Shown: positions 15,106 to 23,619, counted from the stretch's first letter. The stretch: DNA of 24,938 nt from JALYOK01 sp031419835 (GCA_031419835.1 JANOLP010000128.1:1-24938), one strand, 5' to 3'. Notes: generated by a model from the sequence alone, not told the origin. Made by a program: numbers and translations.

Positions 15106-17139
15106 TTACGCAGCCTCCAGCATACCCCTGTGGCGCAGCAAGGCGTCGATTTTTGGCTCGCGGCCGCGAAACTCAACGAACGATTCCAGCGCCGGTCGAG
15201 ATCCGCCGACGCTTAGGATGGCGCTACGAAAACGCTCGCCCGTTTGTTCGTTCAGCACGCCATTTTCTTCGAACAAACTATAGGCGTCCGCGGACAGCAC
15301 TTCCGCCCACTTGTAGCTGTAATAACCCGCCGCGTAACCGCCAGCGAAAATATGCGAAAAGCCATTGGGAAAACGATCGTAGGTCGGCGGAAACACGACC
15401 GCGACTTGCTGGCGAATTTCGTTCAACAATTGCTGCGCAGTTTTTGTTCCGTTGACATCAAAATCGCTATGCAATTTCATATCAAACATCGAGAACTCCA
15501 ACTGCCGTACCATATCCATGCCGGCGAGGAAATTTTTCGCCGCGATCATTTTGTCGAACAGCGCGCGTGGCAACGTCGCGTCGGCGTCGACGTGGCGCGT
15601 CATGTGCTGTAGCACGTCCCACTCCCAACAAAAATTTTCCATGAACTGACTCGGCAGTTCCACCGCGTCCCACTCGACGCCGTTAATCCCCGCAACGCTC
15701 ATATCGTCCACTTGCGTCAGCAAATGATGCAAGCCATGGCCAAATTCGTGGAATAGCGTGATGACTTCGTCGTGGGTAAACAGCGCCGGCTTGTGGCCGA
15801 CCGGCGCGGAAAAATTACAGGTGAGATACGCGACCGGCGTTTGAATGCCGACACCAAGGCGTTTGCGCGTGATCGCATCGTCCATCCAGGCGCCGCCGCG
15901 CTTGGTATCGCGCGCGTATAAATCCAAATAAAACTGACCCACCAGATTTTTGTTGCGATCGCGAATGTCGAAAAATTTCACGTCGTTGTGCCAAACCGGC
16001 GCGCTGCTCGCTTCCAACGTGAGGCCGTACAGCGTTTCGACGACGCGGAACATGCCCGCCAATACCGTTGGTTCCGGGAAATATTGCTTCACCTCTTGCT
16101 CGGAAAAACTATAGCGTTGCCCGCGCAATTTTTCCGCAACGTAGGGGCGATCCCAGGGCTCCATCGTCGCCAAACCCAGCTCGCGCGTGGCGAAATCGCG
16201 CAGCGCCGCGACGTCTTTCTGCGCGTAAGACTTGGCGCGTTTCGCCAAATCGGTAAGGAAATCCAACACCTGCTGCGGCGAATTCGCCATCTTCGGCACG
16301 AGCGAGACTTCGCCGAAACTTTTATAGCCGAGCAACTTCGCTTCTTCGTCGCGCAGCTTCAAGATTTTCTCGATCAGCGGCGCGTTGTTCCATTCGGGAT
16401 GTTCGAATTCCGCCGCTCGCGTCAAATAAGCGTGATACATTTTTTCCCGCAGCGCGCGATTGTCTGCATACTGCAACACGGGCAAGTAGGACGGCGCGTG
16501 CAGGGTAAATTTCCACCCGGATTTGCCATCTTTCTTCGCCGCTTCCGCCGCGGTTTGCAACACATCGGCGGGAATGCCGCTTAATTCTTTTTCCGATTCG
16601 ACGAAAAGTGAAAACGCTTTGGTCGCATCCAAAATATTCTCGGAAAATTTCGACCCCAGCGCCGATTGCTCCTCTTGAATTTCAAGGAAGCGTGCTTTCT
16701 GATCGTCCGGCAATTCCGCGCCGCCCAAACGGAAATCGCGCAACTCGTTCTCGATAATTTTCTTTCGCGCCGCCGATAGTCCCAAAAATTCCGGCGATAG
16801 TTTTAGCGCTTTGTATTTTGCAAACAACGCCGGATTCTGGCCCAACTCCGCATAGAATTGCGTGATCTTCGGCAGGTTCGCGTTGTACACTTCGCGTAGC
16901 TCAGGCGAATTCATTACGGCGTTTAGGTGGCTCACTTGGCCCCAGGCACGATTTAACTGCTCGTTGGTGTTGTCCAGCGGCACGACGAAATTGTCCCACG
17001 TCGGCACGGCGGAATCGTGCGTCAATCGCTCAACGACGCTGGCACTCTCTTTAAGCAGCGCGTCAACGGCGGGGGTGACGAATTCAGGTTTGAATTCGGC
17101 GAATCGTGGTAGTCCGGAAAAATCGAGTAGGGGATTCAT
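15106..17139 (-). CDS. prlC: Oligopeptidase A (M3 zinc metallopeptidase)
   Basis: A 677-residue cytoplasmic peptidase that degrades short peptides, including cleaved signal peptides. The zinc site is HEFGH at residues 464-468 with the third ligand, Glu494, in EWDAVELPSQ; Glu465 is the catalytic base. The C-terminal FPPTYDRFPNGFSHIFAGGYAAGYYSYKW block gives the family's substrate-binding His and Tyr residues. The start at 17139 is chosen because the E. coli enzyme begins similarly (NPLL, then LPxFxxxKPE) and its length, about 680, matches. A TTG six codons upstream is possible, as AGGA sits just before it. Transcription probably starts from the promoter at 17174-17201. Confidence 0.95.
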   Translation of the reverse strand: MNPLLDFSGLPRFAEFKPEFVTPAVDALLKESASVVERLTHDSAVPTWDNFVVPLDNTNEQLNRAWGQVSHLNAVMNSPELREVYNANLPKITQFYAELGQNPALFAKYKALKLSPEFLGLSAARKKIIENELRDFRLGGAELPDDQKARFLEIQEEQSALGSKFSENILDATKAFSLFVESEKELSGIPADVLQTAAEAAKKDGKSGWKFTLHAPSYLPVLQYADNRALREKMYHAYLTRAAEFEHPEWNNAPLIEKILKLRDEEAKLLGYKSFGEVSLVPKMANSPQQVLDFLTDLAKRAKSYAQKDVAALRDFATRELGLATMEPWDRPYVAEKLRGQRYSFSEQEVKQYFPEPTVLAGMFRVVETLYGLTLEASSAPVWHNDVKFFDIRDRNKNLVGQFYLDLYARDTKRGGAWMDDAITRKRLGVGIQTPVAYLTCNFSAPVGHKPALFTHDEVITLFHEFGHGLHHLLTQVDDMSVAGINGVEWDAVELPSQFMENFCWEWDVLQHMTRHVDADATLPRALFDKMIAAKNFLAGMDMVRQLEFSMFDMKLHSDFDVNGTKTAQQLLNEIRQQVAVVFPPTYDRFPNGFSHIFAGGYAAGYYSYKWAEVLSADAYSLFEENGVLNEQTGERFRSAILSVGGSRPALESFVEFRGREPKIDALLRHRGMLEAA

Positions 17140-17173
17140 AAGCAGAAAATTTTTCAATTCCTAAGTGAAGTTC

Positions 17174-17201
17174 ATTATAGCGTCGAATATGAGTAAGTCA
17201 G
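17174..17201 (-). promoter_or_regulatory. Candidate sigma-70 promoter for prlC
   Basis: On the minus strand CTGACT (17196-17201) and a perfect TATAAT (17174-17179) are separated by 16 bases. The transcription start would fall near 17167, leaving a leader of about 28 bases to the ATG at 17139. The motif overlaps the first codons of the divergent DUF1624 gene if that gene starts at 17189. Confidence 0.5.
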
Positions 17202-17974
17202 CCAATCGCAGATCCAGCGCGGCACACAGGGCAACAATGCCTGCAGAACCAGTGTTGGCGCGGCGTTTCATGGTGGTCGACATCGCGCGCGGCAGCGCCA
17301 TCGCGCTGATGTTCGTCTACCACTTCACCTTCGACCTAAACTACTTCGGGGTAGTTTCATTCGATTTCAATAACGATCTTCGCTGGCTCGGTTTTCGCGC
17401 CGTGATCGTCGGCCTATTTTCCGCGCTGGTTGGTGTCGGCTTGGTGCTCGGTCCAGGGCGCAAACTCGATTGGCCGCGCTACGGAAAACGCCTCCTCGCC
17501 ATCGGCGCCTGCGCCGCGCTCGCGAGCGCAGGCAGCTATTTCATGTTTCCCAAAACGTTTATTTTTTTCGGAATCCTGCATTTCATTTTTGTCGCCAGCA
17601 TCCTCGGTTTGGCGTTTTTGAATTTCGCCTGGTTGAATTTGCTCATCGGCACGGCGTTGATCGTCTTCGGCGCCACGCTGAAACTCCCGTTCTTCGATCA
17701 GCCGGCACTACAATGGATCGGCATGATGACCCACAAGCCTTACACGGAAGACTATGTCCCGGTGTTGCCGTGGTTTGGCGTGGTGTTAATCGGCATGTTC
17801 CTGGCGCGGCGTGCCGAAGCGCGCGGATGGTTCGAGAAATTTTCGGCGGTTGAATTTCGTAACCCCATTGCGAAGCTGCTTGCGTTCGCCGGTCGGCAGA
17901 GTTTGATTATTTACATGCTGCATCAGCCGATTTTTATTGGGTTGCTATTTTTGATCCTAGGCCGGGCTCCTTAG
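17189..17974 (+). CDS. DUF1624/HGSNAT-like multi-pass membrane protein
   Basis: A protein of 261 residues with about seven membrane segments. The N-terminal VVDIARGSAIALMFVYHFTFDLNYF matches the start of the DUF1624 (heparan-alpha-glucosaminide N-acetyltransferase catalytic-like) family, and QSLIIYMLHQPIFIGLLFLILG the end. The bacterial members are thought to be membrane acyltransferases or acetyltransferases; the substrate here is unknown. The start is uncertain. ATG 17189 has no Shine-Dalgarno and overlaps the prlC promoter, a GTG at 17165 is also open, and ATG 17237 is preceded by AGGG five bases earlier and still keeps the whole family domain. The gene is followed by a family A palindrome and is convergent with pyrC'. 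Confidence 0.8.
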   Translation: MSKSANRRSSAAHRATMPAEPVLARRFMVVDIARGSAIALMFVYHFTFDLNYFGVVSFDFNNDLRWLGFRAVIVGLFSALVGVGLVLGPGRKLDWPRYGKRLLAIGACAALASAGSYFMFPKTFIFFGILHFIFVASILGLAFLNFAWLNLLIGTALIVFGATLKLPFFDQPALQWIGMMTHKPYTEDYVPVLPWFGVVLIGMFLARRAEARGWFEKFSAVEFRNPIAKLLAFAGRQSLIIYMLHQPIFIGLLFLILGRAP

Positions 17975-17989
17975 CAACAACGCCTAAAT

Positions 17990-18071
17990 TGTCATTCCCG
18001 CGCAGGCGGGAATCCATTTGGCGGTGACTAATCGCGGCCCCGTATGGATTCCCGCCTGCGCGGGAATGACA
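17990..18071. repeat. Palindromic intergenic element, family A, copy 3
   Basis: The 82-bp inverted repeat begins TGTCATTCCCGCG and ends CGCGGGAATGACA. Both arms carry CCCGCGCAGGCGGG or its exact complement, so they are fully complementary. It fills the short gap between the convergent DUF1624 and pyrC' genes and may serve both as a transcription-ending hairpin. Confidence 0.92.
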
Positions 18072-18082
18072 GGTTGGCTCAA

Positions 18083-19360
18083 TCAGCCGTGGGGATAAAC
18101 CACATGTCCCTCAACGAGGGTGTAGTGCACTTTGCCAATCATTTCCATACCGATGAACGGCGTGTTTTTCCCGAGGCTTTTCAGCGTTGCGCGATCCACA
18201 TTCCACGCTTCGTCGGCATCGAAAATACACATATCGGCGCGCTGACCAACAGCAAGATGCCCTGCCTCAAGGCCTAATATCCATGCGGCTTTCGACGTGA
18301 TCGTTGCCAGCGCCCGCAGCAAATCTAGCTTCTCGGTCATTGCCCATTTGAGCGTAAGCGGCAGCAATAATTCCAAACCGGTTGCGCCGGGCTCGGACTC
18401 GGCGAACGGCAATTGCTTCGCGTCATCGTCGACGGGCGCGTGGTCGGAGCAAATGGCATCGATGGCGCCGTCCACCACGCCGGCGCGCAGCGCGTCGCGA
18501 TCGCGGGTGCTGCGTAGCGGTGGCTTTAGATTGCAATTGCTATCGAAGTAGCCGATGTCGATTTCGCTCAAATGCAAATGATGTGCGCCGACATCGCAGG
18601 TGATCGCGAGGCCACTCGCCTTCGCTTGCCGAACAAGGTCCACGCCCGCCGCGCTCGACAGCCGGCACAAATGTACGCGCGCGCCGGAGGTCCGCGCGAG
18701 TTCGATAATCGTGGTGAGCGCGATGGATTCTGCTTCGACGGGAATCCCCGGCAAACCGAGGCGCGTGGCAACCATGCCATCATGGGCGACGGCGTCCTTG
18801 CTCAAGAACGCATCCTGCGGCCGCAGCCATACCGTATAGCCATAGGTTGCCGCGTAGTTGAGCGCGCGCGACAACACCAGCGTGTCGATGAGCGGATGAT
18901 CGGCGTGTGAAAATCCGATGCAACCGGCGTCGGACAATTGCGCCATCTCGGTTAAGCGCTCGCCCTTCAATCCCATGGTCAACGCGCCGAGCGGGTAGAC
19001 GTGCGACTGATTTAAATTCTTCGCGCGGTATTTCAGCATTTCCACCAGGCCCGGCTCATCCAGCGGCGGATCGGTATCTGGCGGGCAGACCAAACTTGTC
19101 ACGCCGCCCGCAACGGCTGCGGCCATCTCCGATTCCAGCGTAGCCTTGTATTCGAAGCCCGGTTCGCGCAGGCGCGCCGAGAGATCAATCAGGCCAGGGC
19201 AAACGATCATATTGCTCGCGTCGATCACGCGGTTAGCATGAAAGCCGTCCGGCATCGTGCCGATGGCGACGATTTTCCCCGCGGCGATGAAGACGTCTTG
19301 CTTCGAGTCGATACGATTTTTCGGATCGACCAGACGACCGTTTTTGATGTGGATTTTCAT
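18083..19360 (-). CDS. pyrC': Dihydroorotase-like protein PyrC', predicted non-catalytic
   Basis: A 425-residue member of the amidohydrolase/dihydroorotase family (type I, class I). The metal-binding residues are largely lost. The usual HxHxREPG motif reads LSARLREPG (residues 60-68), so both histidines are gone. The HAED-type block is LRPQD (179-183), and the HVST-type His is Cys232 in VHLCRLS. SDHAP (305-309) and AHHLHLSE are kept. This pattern matches the inactive PyrC' known from Pseudomonas, which assembles with aspartate transcarbamoylase (PyrB) and is needed for its stability and activity. A catalytic dihydroorotase must be encoded elsewhere. In related genomes the gene directly follows pyrB; here recQ and several repeats separate them. 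No clear ribosome-binding site is seen, so it may need its own promoter. Confidence 0.85.
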   Translation of the reverse strand: MKIHIKNGRLVDPKNRIDSKQDVFIAAGKIVAIGTMPDGFHANRVIDASNMIVCPGLIDLSARLREPGFEYKATLESEMAAAVAGGVTSLVCPPDTDPPLDEPGLVEMLKYRAKNLNQSHVYPLGALTMGLKGERLTEMAQLSDAGCIGFSHADHPLIDTLVLSRALNYAATYGYTVWLRPQDAFLSKDAVAHDGMVATRLGLPGIPVEAESIALTTIIELARTSGARVHLCRLSSAAGVDLVRQAKASGLAITCDVGAHHLHLSEIDIGYFDSNCNLKPPLRSTRDRDALRAGVVDGAIDAICSDHAPVDDDAKQLPFAESEPGATGLELLLPLTLKWAMTEKLDLLRALATITSKAAWILGLEAGHLAVGQRADMCIFDADEAWNVDRATLKSLGKNTPFIGMEMIGKVHYTLVEGHVVYPHG

Positions 19361-19410
19361 TCGTTAATGTTTCGCCGATCGAAAATTGAGTCCGGTGCTC
19401 ACAATCACAA

Positions 19411-19498
19411 TGTCATCCTGGGCGCCGCGCACGATCTGCTTTCCGGGGTTATGCACACGCGGTGAAAAAGCAGATCCTTCGCTGCGCTCAGGATGACA
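19411..19498. repeat. Palindromic intergenic element, family D, copy 2
   Basis: The 88-bp inverted repeat begins TGTCATCCTGGGCG and ends CTCAGGATGACA. The inner arms GATCTGCTTT and AAAAGCAGATC are the same as in the copy at 13213. It lies between the recQ stop and the pyrC' start, downstream of recQ in the reading direction. Confidence 0.88.
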
Positions 19499-19511
19499 TG
19501 GGCGATGAGTA

Positions 19512-21314
19512 TTATGCGGCATGGGCACGTAATACGTCCAACAGCGCGGCGCCATAGCGCTCCAATTTTTGCGCGCCGATGCCCGTGATTTTCGCTAGTT
19601 GCACACGGCTTTGTGGGCGCTGCATGACCAGTTGCATCAATGTCGAATCGTGAAATATCACAAATGACGGCACGCCTTGTTCCTCGGACAATTTGCGGCG
19701 CAGCGTGCGCAAGGCTTCCAGTAATTTCAATCGATCTTCGGGCAAATCGATCGGCACTTTGCTGCGGGTTTTCGGCGCTTTCGTTTTCTCGACGTCGACT
19801 TCCCGTCGGAATCGCACGTTTTGTTCGCCACGCAATACTGGCCGCGACGCTTCATTCAACAGCAACGCGCCGTAACCGGTGACATCGACGCGCAACAAGC
19901 CGGTCGCGACCAATTGACGGAACACCGAGCGCCAGCGCTTGTCGTCGAAATCTTTGCCGAGACCGAAGGTGCTTAGCTTATCGTGGCCTAAACTTTTCAT
20001 CCGCTCGGTGACCTTACCTATCAGCACATCGATCAAATGCCCCGCGCCGAAACGTTGCCCGGTGCGGTACACCGTAGAAAGCGCCTGTTGCGCGGCGAGG
20101 CTGCCGTCCCAGGTTTGCGGCGGCGCAAGGCAGGTATCGCAGTTACCGCACGGCGCACCGGCCTCGCCGAAATATTGCAGCAACATTTGCCGCCGACACG
20201 TTACCGTTTCGCAATAGCCGAGCATGGCGTCGAGCTTGTGGCGCTCGACGCGCTTGTGGGCTTCGTCGGCATCCGACTGCTCGATCATGCGGCTTAACTG
20301 CACCACATCGCTCAAGCCGTAAGTCATCCACGCATTCGCCGGCTGGCCGTCGCGCCCGGCGCGGCCGGTTTCTTGGTAATAACCTTCGACACTTTTCGGC
20401 AAATCCAAATGGGCGACAAAGCGCACGTCGGGCTTGTCGATGCCCATGCCGAAAGCAATCGTCGCGACCATGATGATGCTGTCGTCGCCGAGAAATTTAT
20501 CTTGATTGCGCCGTCGCGACTGCGCATCCATGCCCGCGTGATATGGCAGCGCGGCGATGCCTTGGCCCTTCAGCCATTGGGCGGTCTCGTCAACTTTTTT
20601 GCGCGACAAGCAATAGATAATCCCGGCATCGCCGGGATGCTCCTCGCGCAGAAAGCGTAGCAACTGCTGGCGCGCGTCCTGTTTTTCCACGACGCTGTAA
20701 CGGATGTTCGGCCGATCGAAACTGGAAATGAATATCCGCGCATCTTCAAGTTTGAGGCGTTTGATCATTTCTTGACGCGTCAATTCATCAGCGGTCGCCG
20801 TCAGCGCAATGCGCGGCACATCGGGAAAACGCTCATGCAAAATCGACAACTGCAAATACTCGGGACGAAAATCGTGACCCCATTGCGACACACAATGGGC
20901 TTCGTCGATGGCGAATAGCGCGACGCTCATGCGTTCCAGCAATTGCAAAAAGCCCGGCGTCAGCAAACGTTCCGGCGCGACGTAAAGTAGATCAATGTTG
21001 CCGGCGAGCACCTCGCGCTGCACGCGCTCCGATTCGTCGATCAATTGTGTCGAGTTTAAAAATTCCGCGCGCACGCCGAGCTGTTTTAGTTGATCAACTT
21101 GGTTTTGCATCAACGCGATCAACGGCGAAACAACGATGCCGACGCCATCGCGCAACAGCGCCGGAATTTGATAGCACAGAGATTTCCCACCGCCGGTCGG
21201 CATCAACACCAACGCGTCGCCGCCATTCGCGATTTGGCCGATGATCTCCTCTTGCTCGCCGCGAAAAATCGGATAACCAAAAGTTTGGTTGAGGATCGTT
21301 AGGGCTTCTGACAT
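19512..21314 (-). CDS. recQ: ATP-dependent DNA helicase RecQ
   Basis: A 600-residue 3'-5' helicase of recombination and repair. Visible in order (residues from ATG 21314): FRGEQEEII (Q motif region), Walker A MPTGGGKS (38-45), DEAH box followed by CVSQWGHDFRPEY (137-153), SFDRPNIRY, and motif VI YYQETGRAGRDG. Then come the zinc-binding cysteines (TCRR ... CGNCDTC), the winged helix (FGAGHLIDVLIG, RQLVATGLL) and a C-terminal HRDC domain from about 525 (LLEALRTLRRKLSEEQGVPSFVI). Length is close to E. coli RecQ. Start: MSEALTILNQTFGYP fits the family. An ATG 30 codons upstream (21404) is open but adds an unconserved, repeat-adjacent extension. It stands between pyrB and pyrC', an unusual place, flanked on both sides by palindromic elements. 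Confidence 0.93.
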   Translation of the reverse strand: MSEALTILNQTFGYPIFRGEQEEIIGQIANGGDALVLMPTGGGKSLCYQIPALLRDGVGIVVSPLIALMQNQVDQLKQLGVRAEFLNSTQLIDESERVQREVLAGNIDLLYVAPERLLTPGFLQLLERMSVALFAIDEAHCVSQWGHDFRPEYLQLSILHERFPDVPRIALTATADELTRQEMIKRLKLEDARIFISSFDRPNIRYSVVEKQDARQQLLRFLREEHPGDAGIIYCLSRKKVDETAQWLKGQGIAALPYHAGMDAQSRRRNQDKFLGDDSIIMVATIAFGMGIDKPDVRFVAHLDLPKSVEGYYQETGRAGRDGQPANAWMTYGLSDVVQLSRMIEQSDADEAHKRVERHKLDAMLGYCETVTCRRQMLLQYFGEAGAPCGNCDTCLAPPQTWDGSLAAQQALSTVYRTGQRFGAGHLIDVLIGKVTERMKSLGHDKLSTFGLGKDFDDKRWRSVFRQLVATGLLRVDVTGYGALLLNEASRPVLRGEQNVRFRREVDVEKTKAPKTRSKVPIDLPEDRLKLLEALRTLRRKLSEEQGVPSFVIFHDSTLMQLVMQRPQSRVQLAKITGIGAQKLERYGAALLDVLRAHAA

Positions 21315-21433
21315 TTCAGTTGTTGATGCCTGGAGAGGCGCATGGATACTGGCTTCCAGGCTATGCTTTGCCGGGGGCCGCTCTAATATTGCCGTTTCAG
21401 GCATGCGTATTTTTTGCCATGTAATTTACCATC

Positions 21434-21714
21434 GTCATTGCGAGCGCAGCGAAGCAATCTCGCCTTTGCGTTGCGTTACAGAAAAACAAGATTGCTTCGC
21501 TGCGCTTTCCATGAACCCGATTTGATCGATGCTTGCTTTAAGAATCGCTTGCCCCTCACCCCCACCCCTCTCCCCAAAGGGGCGAGGGGAAGATACTCCC
21601 TCTCCCGCTCTGTGGGAGAGGGGTGGGGTGAGGGTCGGCTTCGGTTTGAGACCGATGCGGTTCATGGCTCCTGAGCAGTGGCGGCTCCGCCGATACAGGC
21701 TGCTCGCAATGACA
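21434..21714. repeat. Split family B palindrome with a family C element inside
   Basis: The left part, 21434-21506, reads GTCATTGCGAGCGCAGC and CAAGATTGCTTCGCTGCGCT, as in the family B copy at 7804 but without its right end. The missing end, CTCGCAATGACA, is found at 21703-21714. About 196 bases lie between. They contain a family C element (21552-21634) and an inverted 9-bp pair, CCATGAACC (21509) and GGTTCATGG (21659). This reads as one family B copy interrupted by a later insertion. The stretch from 21315 to 21726 holds no gene. Confidence 0.7.
21552..21634. repeat. GC-rich palindromic element, family C, copy 3
   Basis: The element begins CCCCTCACCCCC and ends GGGGTGAGGG. It carries the hairpins CCCC-AAA-GGGG and CTCTCCC/GGGAGAG. 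Its complement matches the copy at 10648 part by part, including CCCCTCGCCCCTTTGGGG, so the element has a direction. Confidence 0.85.
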
Positions 21715-21726
21715 GAGTGGAAATTT

Positions 21727-22689
21727 TCAATTTGCAGAACTACTCCCCGCCAACATACTCATCACCGCCATACGCACGGCGATGCCAAATGTGACTTGCG
21801 GCAAAATCACCGATTGCTTGCCGTCGGCCACGGCGGAATCGATTTCCACACCGCGATTCATCGGGCCGGGATGCATGACAATCGCATCGTGTTTCGCATA
21901 CGCCAGTTTTTCCGGCGTGAGGCCGTAGGATTTGAAATATTCGCCCGCACTCGGCAGCAGCGCGCCATTCATGCGCTCGTTTTGTAAGCGCAACATCATC
22001 ACTACGTCGCAATCTTTAATGCCGCGCGCCATATCGTGATGCACTTGCACGCCGAGCGTTTCGACGTCGCGTGGGATCAATGTTTTCGGCCCTACCACCC
22101 GCACTTCGGGCACGCCCAACGTCGTCAGTGCGTGGATCTGCGAGCGCGCGACGCGTGAATGCAATAAATCACCGACCACCGCCACGCGCAAATCGGTGAA
22201 GTTTTTCTTGTAGTGACGAATCGTATACATGTCGAGCAGCGCCTGCGTCGGATGCGCGTGGCGACCATCGCCGGCGTTGATGACATGAATGCCGGGCGCG
22301 ACATGGCGCGCAATTAGATGGGGCGCGCCGCTGGTCGCATGGCGCACGATGAACATATCGGCATGCATCGCCGACAAATTCGCCACCGTGTCCAGCAGCG
22401 TTTCGCCTTTACTGGTGCTCGACACGCCGACGTTGAGATTGATCACATCGGCGGATAAACGTTTCGCCGCGATTTCGAATGTCGTGCGCGTGCGTGTCGA
22501 TGGCTCGAAAAAAATATTGAATACCGATTTGCCGCGCAGCAGCGGCACTTTTTTCACATCGCGTTCGGTGACGCCGACGAAGGAATCGGCGGTGTCGAGG
22601 ATTTTTAGTAGGAGTGCGCGGGGAATACCTTCGATAGTGAGCAGATGTTGCAGATTACCTTCATCATCAATCTGTAAATTCCGCTGCAT
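21727..22689 (-). CDS. pyrB: Aspartate carbamoyltransferase catalytic subunit
   Basis: A 320-residue enzyme that joins carbamoyl phosphate and aspartate in the first committed step of pyrimidine synthesis. Motifs: STRTRT (residues 64-69), SSTSKGE (90-96, with the catalytic Ser and Lys), HPTQALLD (146-153), VGDLLHSRVARS, and the C-terminal HPGPMNRGVEI. ATG 22689 is chosen because its first base is the last base of the pyrR stop (TGATG), a typical coupled start; a TTG one codon earlier is also open. An N-terminal extension of about 10 residues is as in the class found with PyrC'. No pyrI regulatory subunit gene is seen, as expected for that class, in which PyrC' takes part in the holoenzyme. 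Confidence 0.95.
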   Translation of the reverse strand: MQRNLQIDDEGNLQHLLTIEGIPRALLLKILDTADSFVGVTERDVKKVPLLRGKSVFNIFFEPSTRTRTTFEIAAKRLSADVINLNVGVSSTSKGETLLDTVANLSAMHADMFIVRHATSGAPHLIARHVAPGIHVINAGDGRHAHPTQALLDMYTIRHYKKNFTDLRVAVVGDLLHSRVARSQIHALTTLGVPEVRVVGPKTLIPRDVETLGVQVHHDMARGIKDCDVVMMLRLQNERMNGALLPSAGEYFKSYGLTPEKLAYAKHDAIVMHPGPMNRGVEIDSAVADGKQSVILPQVTFGIAVRMAVMSMLAGSSSAN

Positions 22690-23207
22690 CAACGCGGTTC
22701 CTTTTTCATCTGTTTAAACGCAAGTACGCCGGATTCGCTGCGCTCCAGCACGAGCATTTCGTCGTCCGGCACGGGAAAAGTCATGCCGACGAATTGCGCG
22801 CCGATCGGCAGCTCGCGGCTTTGCCGGTCGACCAACACCGCGAGCCGAATACGCGCCGGGCGCCCATAGTCGAAGAGTTCGTTCATCGCCGCGCGGATGG
22901 TGCGGCCGGTGTAGAGCACATCATCGACGAGGATAATGTCTTTGCCCGCGACATCGAAAGGAATGGCTGAACGTTTGGCGTCGCGATGCAATCCGCGCTC
23001 ATCGAAATCATCGCGATAAAACGTGATGTCGAGCGTGCCAAGCGGGGTGTTCACGCCGAGCAATTGCTGCAAACGTTCCGCCAGCCACACGCCGCCGGTG
23101 TGGATGCCGACCAACATCGTATCGGGCGCCAGGTCGGCATTGATCATCGCGGCAAGGGCGCTGACTAGGGCTTCGGCATCGGGGAGATTAGCGCGCGGTG
23201 CTGACAT
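22689..23207 (-). CDS. pyrR: PyrR-type bifunctional regulator/uracil phosphoribosyltransferase
   Basis: A 172-residue phosphoribosyltransferase-fold protein. The PRPP-binding loop is VDDVLYTGRT (residues 94-103), and GIHTGGVWLAERLQ and RDDFDERGLHR are also typical. In other bacteria PyrR senses UMP/UTP and adjusts pyr gene expression, and some members keep uracil phosphoribosyltransferase activity. No attenuator hairpin of the Gram-positive type is evident upstream. ATG 23207 gives the usual N-terminus (MSAPRANLPDAEALVSAL); the longer open frame upstream lies inside ruvX. The start overlaps the ruvX end by 20 bases, and the stop overlaps the pyrB start, so all four genes from algH onwards look like one operon. 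Confidence 0.92.
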   Translation of the reverse strand: MSAPRANLPDAEALVSALAAMINADLAPDTMLVGIHTGGVWLAERLQQLLGVNTPLGTLDITFYRDDFDERGLHRDAKRSAIPFDVAGKDIILVDDVLYTGRTIRAAMNELFDYGRPARIRLAVLVDRQSRELPIGAQFVGMTFPVPDDEMLVLERSESGVLAFKQMKKEPR

Positions 23208-23619
23208 GATTATCAAAATAGCCTTGCAAAATTTCCTGTGCCGCGACACTGTCGAGCATAGCTTTTTGTTTTTGGCCCGTGACGCCAGCGTCGCGCAACG
23301 CGGTCGACGCGGCGGCCGACGAATAACTTTCGTCGGACAAAACCACATCAATTTTGGTGTGATACTTTAGATTCGCCACGAATTTTTCGATTGGGCCAGA
23401 CAACGCGTGTGGCCGACCATCGTCGTTGTGCGGCTGACCGACAACCAATAAATTCGGCCGCCATTCTTTAACGAGCTCATCGATCGCAGCGAGAGTTTGA
23501 ATCGAATCGTTATTGCTCAACGTCGCCAAAGGATGCGCCATGCCAAGTTCTAATTCTCCGACGGCAACACCAATTCGTTTCAAACCAAAATCAAACGCCA
23601 GCACCGTTCCCTTAGGCAT
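23188..23619 (-). CDS. ruvX: Holliday junction resolvase-like protein RuvX/YqgF
   Basis: A 143-residue RNase H-like nuclease. The conserved blocks are LAFDFGLKRIGVAVG (the metal-binding Asp is 10), VVGQPHNDDG, and VVLSDESYSS (with the acidic second metal ligand). A third acidic residue lies near the C-terminus (KQKAMLDSVAAQEIL). YqgF is needed for 16S rRNA 5'-end processing in E. coli and was first described as a Holliday-junction resolvase candidate. The ATG at 23619 starts eight bases before the end of algH, a normal coupled overlap. It is preceded by a weak SD-like GGGG (23622-23625). A longer frame to 23712 is only algH sequence in another frame. Confidence 0.93.
   Translation of the reverse strand: MPKGTVLAFDFGLKRIGVAVGELELGMAHPLATLSNNDSIQTLAAIDELVKEWRPNLLVVGQPHNDDGRPHALSGPIEKFVANLKYHTKIDVVLSDESYSSAAASTALRDAGVTGQKQKAMLDSVAAQEILQGYFDNHVSTAR

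Noticed and set aside
15988..16584. Plus-strand open frame of 198 codons inside prlC
   Set aside because: Arg- and Phe-rich composition without motifs, fully inside a convincing M3 peptidase gene.
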